A stretch of DNA of 9,702 bases from an uncultured Dokdonia sp. (GTDB lineage Bacteria; Bacteroidota; Bacteroidia; Flavobacteriales; Flavobacteriaceae): contig CAKZKZ010000068.1 of NCBI GenBank assembly GCA_937124495.1, positions 1 through 9,702 of the forward strand. The letters are read 5' to 3'. The notes beneath the pieces were generated by a model. It had not been told where the DNA came from. It searched no databases and was given only the letters and a program-made list of their open reading frames with translations. Within the stretch, counting starts at the first letter, position 1. Each line of letters begins with the position of its first letter. Shown here piece by piece: positions 1 through 8,072 of this stretch. The translations under genes and the position numbers were made by a program.

Positions 1-1185
1 GGTAATATTGCTATACTCTGAATTTTGAAAAAGAAATTCATTTCCTATACTATTCCTATTGGTATAGTATCTGATTTCTGCACTTAGTTTGTTAAATGCA
101 TATCCAGCTCCAATACCTAAAACTCCTGTAGCGGAGGAAGCAATAAGATCAGAAGCATTTTCATAAATAACTTTGGTATTACTGCTAAAATCTATAGAGT
201 AATTTAGGCCTAAATATATCTTTGAATTGTTATTAAGTAAAAAATAATGTCTAAAACCTAGACTAACATCAAGAGCTTTATACGATGCTGTGTCAAAACC
301 ATCTGGTGTTGGATCTAATACAGAAGGAGATATACCATTAGAAAGCTCAGCTTCGAATGTTTGATATCTCATGTCTAGAAATATAGACCATTTTTGAGCA
401 TTAAATGGCAATACATATTCTAACTCAATACCAGGGACAAATCCAATATTATTACCAAAATCAGCAGTTCTTCTCGAGTTTGACTCGACAGCATAATTTG
501 TAGATTGTACACCTGCAATTAATTTGACATTAAAAGAGTTGTCAATTTTTTTAGTAAGAGTCTTGTTTGTTTCACTACCAGAACAAACACCATACGCACT
601 AAAATACTTAAGGAGTGAGGTTTCTGTATAACGTAAATTTTCTACTCTGGGCATTTTTTTATTAGTACAATTTAAACCTGAAGCCAATTGTTGCTTGTAA
701 AAATTGTTTACGTCTAACTTCTTATTAATATTAAAAAAACGTTTATAGACTAGTGTGTGTATATTGTTATCAGCTTTATAGAAAAAATTTGTTTTATTAT
801 TATCTGTATATCTTAAAAGGGAAACGTCATTTTCGATGATAACTTTTAAGAATACTGTTTTTTCTTTAAAATCTGGTTCTCTTGTATATTCTAAGCTGTT
901 TAAATCATCTGGACTTACATCTATCTTAACAGTATGACGTTCATATTTAGAAGCATTTGTGATTGCAAATTCTTTAATTTCCTTTATAGAGAAGTTTTTT
1001 GAATCATCACTTGTCATTGACGTCTTAAAATCAAAATCTGTAGGATTGTTTTTCCAGTCAGAGTTTTTAATAAAACCTTCGACCTTTTGATCTGCATTAT
1101 TGATATAATATCCTTTTTCAAAGACTATTTGAGCATTTATACTACTAATGAATAAACAAGTTAAAATAGTTAGGATGTATTTCAT
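1..1185 (-). CDS. Exported protein with C-terminal outer-membrane beta-barrel (partial, C-terminus beyond the left edge)
   Basis: The reverse strand reads without a stop from an ATG at 1185 to base 1, giving 395 codons with the end missing. Residues 1-18 form a signal peptide (KYILTILTCLFISSINA, then Q19). Residues 19 to about 80 carry a stretch with EKGYYINNADQKVEGFIKN and SDWKNNPTDFDFK, a style I associate with a widespread flavobacterial exported family. Members of that family are often left hypothetical, or named 'tRNA modification GTPase' by error; no GTPase motif is visible here. From about residue 216 the chain alternates polar and hydrophobic residues in strand-turn-strand fashion (FNVKLIAGVQS, FVPGIELEYVLPF, KALDVSLGFRHYF, SKIYLGLNYSIDF, LSAEIRYYT), as in an outer-membrane barrel of the PorT/OmpW style. 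C173 and C201 are the only mature-region cysteines and could form a disulfide. The gene is visibly AT-richer than the genes to its right. Barrel location is likely; function is unknown. Confidence 0.8.
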   Translation of the reverse strand, partial: MKYILTILTCLFISSINAQIVFEKGYYINNADQKVEGFIKNSDWKNNPTDFDFKTSMTSDDSKNFSIKEIKEFAITNASKYERHTVKIDVSPDDLNSLEYTREPDFKEKTVFLKVIIENDVSLLRYTDNNKTNFFYKADNNIHTLVYKRFFNINKKLDVNNFYKQQLASGLNCTNKKMPRVENLRYTETSLLKYFSAYGVCSGSETNKTLTKKIDNSFNVKLIAGVQSTNYAVESNSRRTADFGNNIGFVPGIELEYVLPFNAQKWSIFLDMRYQTFEAELSNGISPSVLDPTPDGFDTASYKALDVSLGFRHYFLLNNNSKIYLGLNYSIDFSSNTKVIYENASDLIASSATGVLGIGAGYAFNKLSAEIRYYTNRNSIGNEFLFQNSEYSNIT

Positions 1186-1213
1186 ACGGATCTTTTTATT
1201 TTTAAAAACAGCA

Positions 1214-1247
1214 CAAATATATAGTTTTAATATGTGCTATAAAGCAA
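1214..1247 (-). promoter_or_regulatory. Candidate flavobacterial promoter for the left-edge barrel gene
   Basis: On the reverse strand TATATTTG (1221-1214) matches the Bacteroidota -7 consensus TAnnTTTG. A TTG at 1247-1245 lies 23 bases upstream, at the long end of the usual spacing to the -33 element. Transcription would start near 1207, leaving a leader of about 20 bases before the ATG at 1185. This is a motif match only. Confidence 0.5.
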
Positions 1248-1350
1248 TATAAAGAGGTATAATAATAAGTGCTTTCCCAATTGTTAATTTCCTTTTTACA
1301 ACTCTACATAATTATACGCTATTTCTCCCGTTATGCATAAAGAAGAAAAG

Positions 1351-1358
1351 TATCTTTG
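1351..1358 (+). promoter_or_regulatory. Candidate -7 element of the TPR/barrel operon promoter
   Basis: TATCTTTG matches the Bacteroidota -7 consensus TAnnTTTG and lies 49 bases before the ATG at 1408, so transcription would start near 1365. No clear TTG is seen at the expected -33 distance; the nearest candidate is a TTA at 1331-1333. The start codon is preceded by an A-rich stretch (CAAAAACAATCATT) rather than a Shine-Dalgarno sequence, as is normal in this phylum. Confidence 0.5.
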
Positions 1359-1407
1359 AATAGCAAAATAGACCCAATCTCAATACATCATATCAAAAAC
1401 AATCATT

Positions 1408-4400
1408 ATGCAGAAATTTATCACGGTACTTACCGCATTTCTACTATATACAACTATACTCTCTGCACAGCAAACTGCTATTGATACAGATGACCTTGTT
1501 AAATATAACAAGGCATTATCGCTGTATAATAGGCAGCAGTATCTCGCAGCACAAACCCTGTGTGGAGAAGTCAAAGACGAAACAAATGATACCACCATTA
1601 AAGGAGACTGTGCGTATTATATCGCAAACGCCTCGGTGCGTTTAAATCAACAAGGGGCTGACAATCTTATGCAAAGTTTTGTCAATGACTATCCGACTAG
1701 TACCAAGCGTAATTCAGCATTTCTGGATGTGGCTTCTTTCTATTTTGATAACGGAAAATATGCTTATGCTCGTAAATGGTACGATAGAGTAGATGAAGGA
1801 AGTCTGACAGGAGGCGCTAGAGAGACCTATGATTTTAATAATGGGTACTCCTATTATAAAAGTAAACAATACGATCAAGCAAAAAAGTTTTTAAACCGTG
1901 TACGTGATTCTCAAAAATATGGTTCACAAGCCAAATATTACTTAGGATTCATGGCGTATGAAGGGGATGACTATCAAGAAGCCGATGAGCTTTTTGATGC
2001 GGTCGAAGATAAAGAATCATATAAAGAAGAGTTAGCCTACTTTAAAGCCGATCTCAATTTTAAATTAGGAAAGTTTGACCAAGCTATTGCCGAAGGAAAG
2101 TCACAACTACCTACTGCAAACCCAAAAGAAAAATCAGAACTGAATAAGATTATAGGAGAAAGCTACTTTAATCAAGAAAAATATGCAGAGGCCTTACCGT
2201 ACCTTAAAGAATACAAAGGAAAAAGAGGGAAGTGGAATAATACCGATTATTATCAATTAGGATATACCTATTACAAACAAGGAGATTATGAAAATGCCAT
2301 TAATGAGTTTAATAAAATTATAGATGGTAAAAATAGCGTAGCACAAAATGCATACTATCATCTTGCAGAGTCCTATCTCAAGACAGATAAGAAGCAACAA
2401 GCTTTAAATGCATTTAAAAATGCATCAGAGATGGACTTTGAAGCAAAAATCAAAGAAGATAGTGGACTTAACTATGCAAAGATTAGTTACGAGATTGGAA
2501 ATGCCTACCAAACTGTACCACAGGTGATCGCAAATTATATCGATGCGTATCCAAAAACTCCCGCAAAAGCCGAACTTGAAGCACTACTTTTAGACTCCTA
2601 TATAACATCAAAAAACTATAAGGAGGCATTGGTACTATTAGAGAAGAACAACTCCTTCGAAAATAAAGTTGCATATCAAAAAGTGGCTTTTTATAGAGGT
2701 GTAGAGTTATATAATGCAGGAAGTTATCTAGATGCAAAAGCAATGTTCAAAAAGTCGCTAGATGAACCTAGAGACGAGCAATTTGTGGCAAGAGCTACCT
2801 ACTGGAATGCAGAATGTGATTATGTACTCAACAATCATAAAGAAGCTGTGATAGGTTACAAACAATATTTGCAAAACAGCAATGCTGCTGCAACGCCAGA
2901 ATATTCAGACCTTAATTATAACTTAGCCTATGCGTACTTCTCAGATAAAGATTATGAGAATGCAGCATCGTATTTTGAAAAATTTACAACAGAAAACACA
3001 GAAGACAAAGTACGTCTTAATGATGCCTATTTACGATTAGGAGATAGTCGTTTTATCTCTAGTAAATACTGGCCAGCACTTGAAGCGTATAATAAAGCAA
3101 TCGAAATTAATGTGACTGATAGTGATTATGCGACCTTTCAAAAATCAATGAGTTATGGATTTGTCAATAGGAATGCAGATAAAATTAGTGGTCTTAAAAA
3201 TTTCGCGCAAAGCTTTCCAAAATCAAGTTATAGAGATGATGCCTTATACGAATTAGGAAATGTATATGTCTCTCAACAGAATAACGATCAAGCCATCGCT
3301 GCTTATGACCAGTTGGTACGTGATGTGCCTGGGAGTTCTTATGTCTCTCGTGCCTTACTTAAGAAAGCATTGATTTATGATAACAATAACCAATCGGATC
3401 AAGCTATTAACATTCTTAAAAAAGTAGCTACCGATTATCCAGGAACACCAGAAGCATTACAAGCTGTGACTACAGCAAAATTGATCTATATAGATTTAGG
3501 ACGCGTGAATGAGTATGGGCAATGGGTGAGTACGCTAGATTTTATAGATATAGAAGACGCAGAGTTGGACGATGCTGCTTATGTTTCGGCAGAAAAACAA
3601 TATCTGGAAAAGAATGCAACGCAAGCAACACGTCTTTTGGATGAATACCTAGAAAGTTATCCTACGGGACAACATGCTCTTAAAGCCCATTTTTATCTGG
3701 GTCAACTCGCTTTCGCGAAAGCGGACTACCCCACAACCATTCCTCATTATCAGTTTGTCATTGCTAAGGAGCGATCTGCGTTTACAGCGCAAGCCCTAGC
3801 ACGATCAGGACAAGTATTCTTAACTCAAACGGCCTATGCAGAAGCTATTCCTGTATTACAACGCCTAGAAACAGAAGCCGATTTTCCACAGAATGTCATT
3901 TTTGCACAATCAAATCTGATGAAATCTCACTATGAGCTAGAAAACTATGCAGATGCTGTCACCTATGCAGAAAAAGTATTGACCAATACAAAAATTGATA
4001 ATGCTGTAAAAAGTGATGCACAGGTTATTATTGCAAGAGCGTCTATCAAAACAGGTGATGAAGATCGTGCAAAAACAGCGTATGCATCTGTACAAGATAT
4101 TGCTACCGGAGAACTTGCTGCAGAGGCATTGTACTATGATGCCTATTTTAAACATAAGGCAGATGATTTTAAAGGTTCAAATACTGCTGTGCAAGTGCTT
4201 GCTAGAGATTATAGCGGGTATAAAGAATTTGGCGCCAAAGGACTCGTGCTGATGGCAAGAAACTTTTATGCATTAGAAGATGCATATCAAGCAACTTATA
4301 TTTTGGAAAGTGTTATTACTAATTTTTCAGATTATCCTGCTATTGTAAAAGAAGCACAAGAGCAACTCGCTCTTATGAAGTCTAACGAAGCAAAAACGAA

Positions 4401-4428
4401 CTCTTCTGTAGAAGAAGGCGGAAACTAA
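1408..4428 (+). CDS. Large exported tetratricopeptide-repeat (TPR) protein
   Basis: The product has 1006 residues. Residues 1-20 are a signal peptide (FITVLTAFLLYTTILSA, then Q21) with no lipobox, so the mature protein is probably periplasmic. The rest is almost wholly helical TPR/SEL-like repeats, with many copies of the W/Y-x-LG-Y-Y/A-F pattern followed by DY-x-A-x-x-F: YYLGFMAYEGDDYQEADELF, YYQLGYTYYKQGDYENAINEF, NLAYAYFSDKDYENAASYF, ALYELGNVYVSQQNNDQAI and AHFYLGQLAFAKADYPTTI. Such solenoids are protein-binding scaffolds, not enzymes. The C-terminus is a short acidic tail (SVEEGGN). The gene is followed after 28 bases by the barrel gene, and no terminator is seen between them, so the two are probably co-transcribed and the barrel is its likeliest partner. 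Large TPR proteins beside a TonB-receptor-like barrel recur in Bacteroidota as I recall, but I know of no settled function. The family is secure; the role is inferred. Confidence 0.9.
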   Translation: MQKFITVLTAFLLYTTILSAQQTAIDTDDLVKYNKALSLYNRQQYLAAQTLCGEVKDETNDTTIKGDCAYYIANASVRLNQQGADNLMQSFVNDYPTSTKRNSAFLDVASFYFDNGKYAYARKWYDRVDEGSLTGGARETYDFNNGYSYYKSKQYDQAKKFLNRVRDSQKYGSQAKYYLGFMAYEGDDYQEADELFDAVEDKESYKEELAYFKADLNFKLGKFDQAIAEGKSQLPTANPKEKSELNKIIGESYFNQEKYAEALPYLKEYKGKRGKWNNTDYYQLGYTYYKQGDYENAINEFNKIIDGKNSVAQNAYYHLAESYLKTDKKQQALNAFKNASEMDFEAKIKEDSGLNYAKISYEIGNAYQTVPQVIANYIDAYPKTPAKAELEALLLDSYITSKNYKEALVLLEKNNSFENKVAYQKVAFYRGVELYNAGSYLDAKAMFKKSLDEPRDEQFVARATYWNAECDYVLNNHKEAVIGYKQYLQNSNAAATPEYSDLNYNLAYAYFSDKDYENAASYFEKFTTENTEDKVRLNDAYLRLGDSRFISSKYWPALEAYNKAIEINVTDSDYATFQKSMSYGFVNRNADKISGLKNFAQSFPKSSYRDDALYELGNVYVSQQNNDQAIAAYDQLVRDVPGSSYVSRALLKKALIYDNNNQSDQAINILKKVATDYPGTPEALQAVTTAKLIYIDLGRVNEYGQWVSTLDFIDIEDAELDDAAYVSAEKQYLEKNATQATRLLDEYLESYPTGQHALKAHFYLGQLAFAKADYPTTIPHYQFVIAKERSAFTAQALARSGQVFLTQTAYAEAIPVLQRLETEADFPQNVIFAQSNLMKSHYELENYADAVTYAEKVLTNTKIDNAVKSDAQVIIARASIKTGDEDRAKTAYASVQDIATGELAAEALYYDAYFKHKADDFKGSNTAVQVLARDYSGYKEFGAKGLVLMARNFYALEDAYQATYILESVITNFSDYPAIVKEAQEQLALMKSNEAKTNSSVEEGGN
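3708..3723. repeat. Perfect 16-bp palindrome CGCTTTCGCGAAAGCG
   Basis: Both halves pair over all 16 bases, centred on CGCG. It lies in frame inside the TPR gene, where it encodes most of LAFAKA, and is strikingly GC-rich against its surroundings. The look is that of a highly iterated palindrome, or of a site for a DNA-binding protein or methylase. It is the only perfect copy in the window; a degenerate relative (GCTTTCGC followed by AAAA) sits at 9338-9349. Confidence 0.6.
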
Positions 4429-4456
4429 TTTTTATCAATCACAACTATATTTATAT

Positions 4457-6235
4457 ATGATAGTTCATCACATCAAAACATATAAAACTATTTTCTTACT
4501 TGCTTTAGGACTTGGCGTATCTCAAGTGAATGCTCAAGAAGAAGAAGACAAGAAAGAGAAGCAAGATTTAGGAACAGAGGTTGTAAATGTTGTAAAACCA
4601 TATACACCCACCATCAGTGATGCTTTTAAAGTAAAAGCAACTCCAAAACTGAATGACTCTGTCAATACAACCAAGAAAAAAGTTACTTATAGTATTTTTT
4701 CTGCGCCGGTAGCGAGCACATTTACACCAGCAAAAGGAAAAGCAGCAGCCGTTAAAAAAGCACCTAAACTAAAGTTGTACGATAATTATGCAACGATAGG
4801 ATTTGGTAGTTTTACTTCAGTGCTTGCAGAGTTTTATAGTAACTTTCAAATTAGCCGTACCGAAGATTTTGGAGTATTCTTAAATCACAATTCGTCGCAG
4901 GGTGGTATCGATAATGTGAGGGTAGATGATTTCTTTTATGATACGCGCTTAAACTTAAATTATGGAGCTAGAGAGCGTGATTTTTCTTGGAGAACGGATT
5001 TAGATGTACAACACCAAGTATTTAATTGGTATGGAATATCACCTACCATTATGGATATAGGACCTGCTGATGCACCTATCCTTACTGAGGACTTTGATGT
5101 TACACACTCCTATATTACAGGAGCTGTAAATGGAAGTGTCGCTTTTAAAGATGGGATTTTTAAAGAAGGAAAAGCGACTCTTAGATACCTTACCGATTCA
5201 GAAAGCAGTAATGAGTTGCGAGCCATTATAAAACCAACGATAGAGGTGCCTATTGCTGGAGAAAATATCACAGCAGGGTTTATCGTCGACTATGTCAGCG
5301 GTAGTTTTGCAAATGATTTTACGCCTACAATGGAAGAAACAAAACACAGTATTCTTAATGTAGGAGTGAATCCAAGTTTAGTTATCTTAAGAGATGATCT
5401 TACGGTCAACCTAGGCGTTGCTGGATTTGTAAGCCTAGACAGTGAAAATAGTGAAACCGATATTTTTGTATACCCAAGAATAACGGCTTCGTATCGTGTG
5501 GTGAGTGATTACTTTATCGCGTATGCAGGACTGGAAGGGAATCTACAACAAAACAGTTATTATGACTTTGTGCAAGAAAATCCTTTTGTTGCACCGTCAT
5601 TAGCAATTACCCCTACAGATCAACAATATGATGGATATCTTGGAATGAAAGGAAAATTGTCTAATAGTGTAAGTTATAATGTAAGAGCTAACTATGTCTC
5701 AGAAAGCAATAAGGCATTATTTCAATTCAATCCAGCACAGGTATCATCACAAGTAGCCTTTTTAAATGGGAATTCTTTTAGTGTGGTGTATGATGATGTA
5801 GAAACATTAGGAGTATTTGGAGAATTGAATTTTGATGTAAATAGCAACTTCAAAATGAAATTAAACGGACAATTCAACTCTTATACCACAGACAATCAAA
5901 CAGAGGCTTGGAATTTACCTGAGTTGACAGCTTCGGTATTTGCAGATTATCAAATCACACAACAATGGTTTGCAGGGATCAACTTATTTTTTGTAGGAGA
6001 ACGTCAGGATTTATTATTTTCAAATGACCCTACTGATATTCTCGCACAACCACAAGTAGTCACATTAGATAGTTATTTAGATGCAAATGCGCACGTAGGA
6101 TATCGCTTTAATGATAGACTATCTGCCTTTGGAAGAGTGAATAACATCTTAAATAGTGATTATCAAAAATGGTTGAACTACGAAGTGCAAGGACTTCAAG
6201 GGATGATAGGTGCAACGTATAGATTTGATTTTTAA
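4457..6235 (+). CDS. TonB-receptor-like outer-membrane beta-barrel protein without a recognisable plug
   Basis: The product has 592 residues. Residues 1-26 form a signal peptide (TIFLLALGLGVSQVNA, then Q27), followed by an acidic/basic stretch (EEEDKKEKQD) and the motif GTEVVNVVKPYTPTISDAF at 39-57. From about residue 108 (NYATIGFGSFTSVLAEFYSN) the chain is a run of amphipathic strands typical of the TonB-dependent receptor barrel. It closes with FGRVNNILNSDYQ and a last strand, GATYRFDF, ending in phenylalanine as outer-membrane barrels do. About 80 residues lie between the signal peptide and the first strand, too few for a normal plug domain, and the whole is shorter than usual transporters, which tend to exceed 650 residues. 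It may therefore not be an active nutrient importer. It follows the TPR gene after 28 bases and is the last gene before a strong terminator. Barrel and location are confident; the cargo or role is unknown. Confidence 0.85.
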   Translation: MIVHHIKTYKTIFLLALGLGVSQVNAQEEEDKKEKQDLGTEVVNVVKPYTPTISDAFKVKATPKLNDSVNTTKKKVTYSIFSAPVASTFTPAKGKAAAVKKAPKLKLYDNYATIGFGSFTSVLAEFYSNFQISRTEDFGVFLNHNSSQGGIDNVRVDDFFYDTRLNLNYGARERDFSWRTDLDVQHQVFNWYGISPTIMDIGPADAPILTEDFDVTHSYITGAVNGSVAFKDGIFKEGKATLRYLTDSESSNELRAIIKPTIEVPIAGENITAGFIVDYVSGSFANDFTPTMEETKHSILNVGVNPSLVILRDDLTVNLGVAGFVSLDSENSETDIFVYPRITASYRVVSDYFIAYAGLEGNLQQNSYYDFVQENPFVAPSLAITPTDQQYDGYLGMKGKLSNSVSYNVRANYVSESNKALFQFNPAQVSSQVAFLNGNSFSVVYDDVETLGVFGELNFDVNSNFKMKLNGQFNSYTTDNQTEAWNLPELTASVFADYQITQQWFAGINLFFVGERQDLLFSNDPTDILAQPQVVTLDSYLDANAHVGYRFNDRLSAFGRVNNILNSDYQKWLNYEVQGLQGMIGATYRFDF

Positions 6236-6270
6236 TTATGGATTAAAGATAATTTCTGAATAAATTATTA

Positions 6271-6319
6271 GAAGGTTGTGCCACTTTATGAAAAAAGAGA
6301 CGCAACCTTTTTTGTTTTT
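6271..6319 (+). terminator. Rho-independent terminator of the TPR/barrel operon
   Basis: A stem of about ten pairs joins 6271-6280 (GAAGGTTGTG) to 6301-6310 (CGCAACCTTT), with two G-T pairs. The loop is 20 bases (6281-6300), and a T-rich tail runs through 6308-6319, broken by one G. It starts 36 bases after the barrel stop codon and separates that operon from the lipoprotein genes. Confidence 0.8.
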
Positions 6320-6368
6320 ATGACTCTTTAGAGTACGTAATCAGTATAAGAAAGCAAATTTGGAATCC

Positions 6369-6821
6369 ATGAAAAAACTAATTTTTATAGTATTCATAAG
6401 CCTATCACTAGTACAATGTAACTCAGATGAAAATGATTGTAGTTTAGTATTGTGTATAGGTCCAGAGTTTGTATTTGAGTTTATAGATGCTGAAACAGGT
6501 GAAAATGTCCTAGAAGGTGTTTTTGATAATGGTGCTCCAGAAGGCTTTATAATTACTATTGGAGAAGACAATACACCCTTAACGTTTGAACAGGAATATG
6601 TGTTTAATGCCGGGCGAGTAGGAGTTGCTGGATTCATTGGACAAAATCAAGTGCAAGTTTCTTATGACACTATATTTGATGTTGCAATTGCACTTGATAT
6701 AGAAACCCAATCAGATGGAGGGTGTTGTCCTGGCTATCTGTATGAAAACATAACGGTTACCAATGCCGCTTTTGAACGCGTTGAAAACGAGACCGCATTG
6801 ATTTTACGTATCTTTATATAA
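6369..6821 (+). CDS. Small cysteine-containing lipoprotein, first of a tandem pair
   Basis: From the ATG at 6369 the product has 150 residues. A TTG at 6360 would add three residues (MES), but the ATG followed by two lysine codons is the natural start of a signal peptide. Residues 1-16 are hydrophobic (LIFIVFISLSLVQ) and end at C17, the likely lipidated cysteine; glutamine just before it departs from the classic lipobox, though Bacteroidota are permissive. No SRP-like or transmembrane segment follows. The mature part is acidic and probably beta-rich, with C24-x4-C29, a TGE motif (43-45) and a vicinal pair C119-C120 (SDGGCC). The next gene has the same pattern, so the two are probably duplicates. 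No catalytic motif is seen and I do not recognise the family. No clear -7 element is visible between the upstream terminator and the start. Confidence 0.78.
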   Translation: MKKLIFIVFISLSLVQCNSDENDCSLVLCIGPEFVFEFIDAETGENVLEGVFDNGAPEGFIITIGEDNTPLTFEQEYVFNAGRVGVAGFIGQNQVQVSYDTIFDVAIALDIETQSDGGCCPGYLYENITVTNAAFERVENETALILRIFI

Positions 6822-6840
6822 CCCCCAGTATATAAAACCC

Positions 6841-7314
6841 ATGATACAACGACGTATTATTTTAGGATTATTACTCATTATCTGTTTCTCTTGTTCTCAA
6901 GATGGAACAGAAGAAACAAGCAATGCTTGTAACCTTATAGATTGTGCTCCTGTTAGTTTAGGATTAGAATTTGTGGCTGCCGATACAGGAGAAGACTTAT
7001 TCTTTAATGACACCTTTTCTATTAGTGATTTGAAAATCATAAATACACAAACGAATCAAACTATTGATTTTGGAGTAGGCACTTTAGGATCTGGCGATAG
7101 GACGCTCATAACACTTCCTACATTTCTAGAAAGTAGTGATTTAGAAAACTATCAAATCCTTATTACAGACGTATTTGAGGTTGCCTTTAGTTTTACTGTA
7201 GAAGTCATTTCTGACCCTTGCTGTCTTGGAAATGTATACACAAACGTAGCTTTAGATGCAGAAAGTGTAACCATTGAAAACACAAATTTCGGGACCTATA
7301 GGTTGCTTTTTTAA
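6841..7314 (+). CDS. Small cysteine-containing lipoprotein, second of a tandem pair
   Basis: The product has 157 residues. Two arginines precede a hydrophobic stretch (IILGLLLIICFS), and C18 is the probable lipidation site; C15 also lies in the hydrophobic core. The mature region has C30-x4-C35, TGE at 49-51, and a vicinal pair C127-C128 (SDPCC). It resembles the upstream protein at the same places: the CNLIDC/CSLVLC region, ADTGE/AETGE, and VFEVAFSFTVEVISDPCC against IFDVAIALDIETQSDGGCC, with a like-placed LYEN/VYTN just after. The start lies 19 bases after the previous stop, so the two are probably one transcript. It ends 14 bases from the stop codon of the convergent regulator gene, and I see no clear terminator between them. 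Surface or periplasmic lipoprotein is likely; function is unknown. Confidence 0.8.
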   Translation: MIQRRIILGLLLIICFSCSQDGTEETSNACNLIDCAPVSLGLEFVAADTGEDLFFNDTFSISDLKIINTQTNQTIDFGVGTLGSGDRTLITLPTFLESSDLENYQILITDVFEVAFSFTVEVISDPCCLGNVYTNVALDAESVTIENTNFGTYRLLF

Positions 7315-7328
7315 GTAATTAATATCTG

Positions 7329-8072
7329 TTATTTGTAGATTTTATATCGGCTAAGAACGCCTTCTTTTAGGCGTCTGCTTAAAAGTATTTTAGCGCCACT
7401 TTTTAAAAGAATCAGATTATCACTTGGAAATATGGTATCGATCATTTTGATGTTTACGGTATAATTACGATGTGTTTGTATAAATTGATCTTGAGGAAGA
7501 TCGTTCATTAGTTTGTTTAAAGAAATTTGAAGTACATAACTTCTTTTTTCTGTAATCATATTACAATATGGCCCTTCTACAGTAATGTATTCTATATCTT
7601 CTATAGTTACTTTTACGAGTCCTTGTTTGTGTTTTATAAAAAAAGCATCATTATAAAACACGGTTTCTTTCTTACTAAAGGCATCTTCTGTATGCCCAAA
7701 TTTTTCTATAGCAAGCTCTATTGCAAATGATAATTCAGGAGTATTAAATGGTTTGATTAAGTAACTATAGGGAAACGTCATCTTTGCCTGTTCAAAAATT
7801 TGTTTATCCATAGAACTCGTTAAGAAGATAAATGGGATGGTAGCCTCAACTGTATGTAGGTGCTTTGCAAAAGAAATCCCATTAGGTTGTCCTTGTAAAA
7901 AAATATCTATAATCGCAATATCTATGATATTTTCATTTTGATACAAGGCTAATCCTTCTTCGAGCGTTCTCGCAATTCCAGCAATTTCAAAAGTATCAGA
8001 AGGGAGCGCATCTGTAAATTGGGTAATAGCATCACTGTCGTCTTCTAATAATAAGATTTTGATTTTCTTCAT
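7329..8072 (-). CDS. LytTR-family two-component response regulator
   Basis: The product has 247 residues in two domains. Residues 4 to about 122 are a receiver domain: acidic pocket E10-D11-D12, phosphoacceptor D56 (IAIIDIFL), T85 (IFLTSS) and K107 (YLIKPF) are all present, so it should be phosphorylated normally. Residues about 145-245 are a LytTR DNA-binding domain, with VKVTIEDIEYITVEGPYCNM and the hallmark QTHRNYTVNI (H201, R202). LytTR proteins bind promoters as dimers and usually activate transcription. The gene lies 76 bases downstream of the histidine kinase on the same strand, and the pairing of TPR kinase and LytTR regulator is common in Bacteroidota, so the kinase is its likely partner. 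The start ATG followed by AAG AAA fits a normal regulator N-terminus. Its targets cannot be told from the window; the adjacent lipoproteins are only a proximity guess. Confidence 0.93.
   Translation of the reverse strand: MKKIKILLLEDDSDAITQFTDALPSDTFEIAGIARTLEEGLALYQNENIIDIAIIDIFLQGQPNGISFAKHLHTVEATIPFIFLTSSMDKQIFEQAKMTFPYSYLIKPFNTPELSFAIELAIEKFGHTEDAFSKKETVFYNDAFFIKHKQGLVKVTIEDIEYITVEGPYCNMITEKRSYVLQISLNKLMNDLPQDQFIQTHRNYTVNIKMIDTIFPSDNLILLKSGAKILLSRRLKEGVLSRYKIYK

Noticed and set aside
4013..4252. Reading frame on the plus strand inside the TPR gene
   Set aside because: It overlaps the strong TPR gene in another frame, lacks protein-like features, and follows from codon bias.
6288..6323. 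Tiny reading frame (MKKETQPFLFL) inside the terminator
   Set aside because: It spans the loop, 3' stem and T-tail of the hairpin, and its composition is explained by the terminator itself.
6323..6334. Short inverted repeat ACTCTTTAGAGT before the first lipoprotein, as an operator
   Set aside because: Arms of five bases with a two-base gap are expected by chance, and no matching second copy or -7 element is nearby.
6341..6637. Minus-strand frame opposite the first lipoprotein
   Set aside because: It is antisense to a convincing lipoprotein gene and its translation has no export signal or domain.
7357..7374. Hairpin ACGCC/GGCGT near the convergent gene ends as a terminator
   Set aside because: The stem is only five pairs, it lies within the regulator coding sequence, and no T-run follows on either strand.
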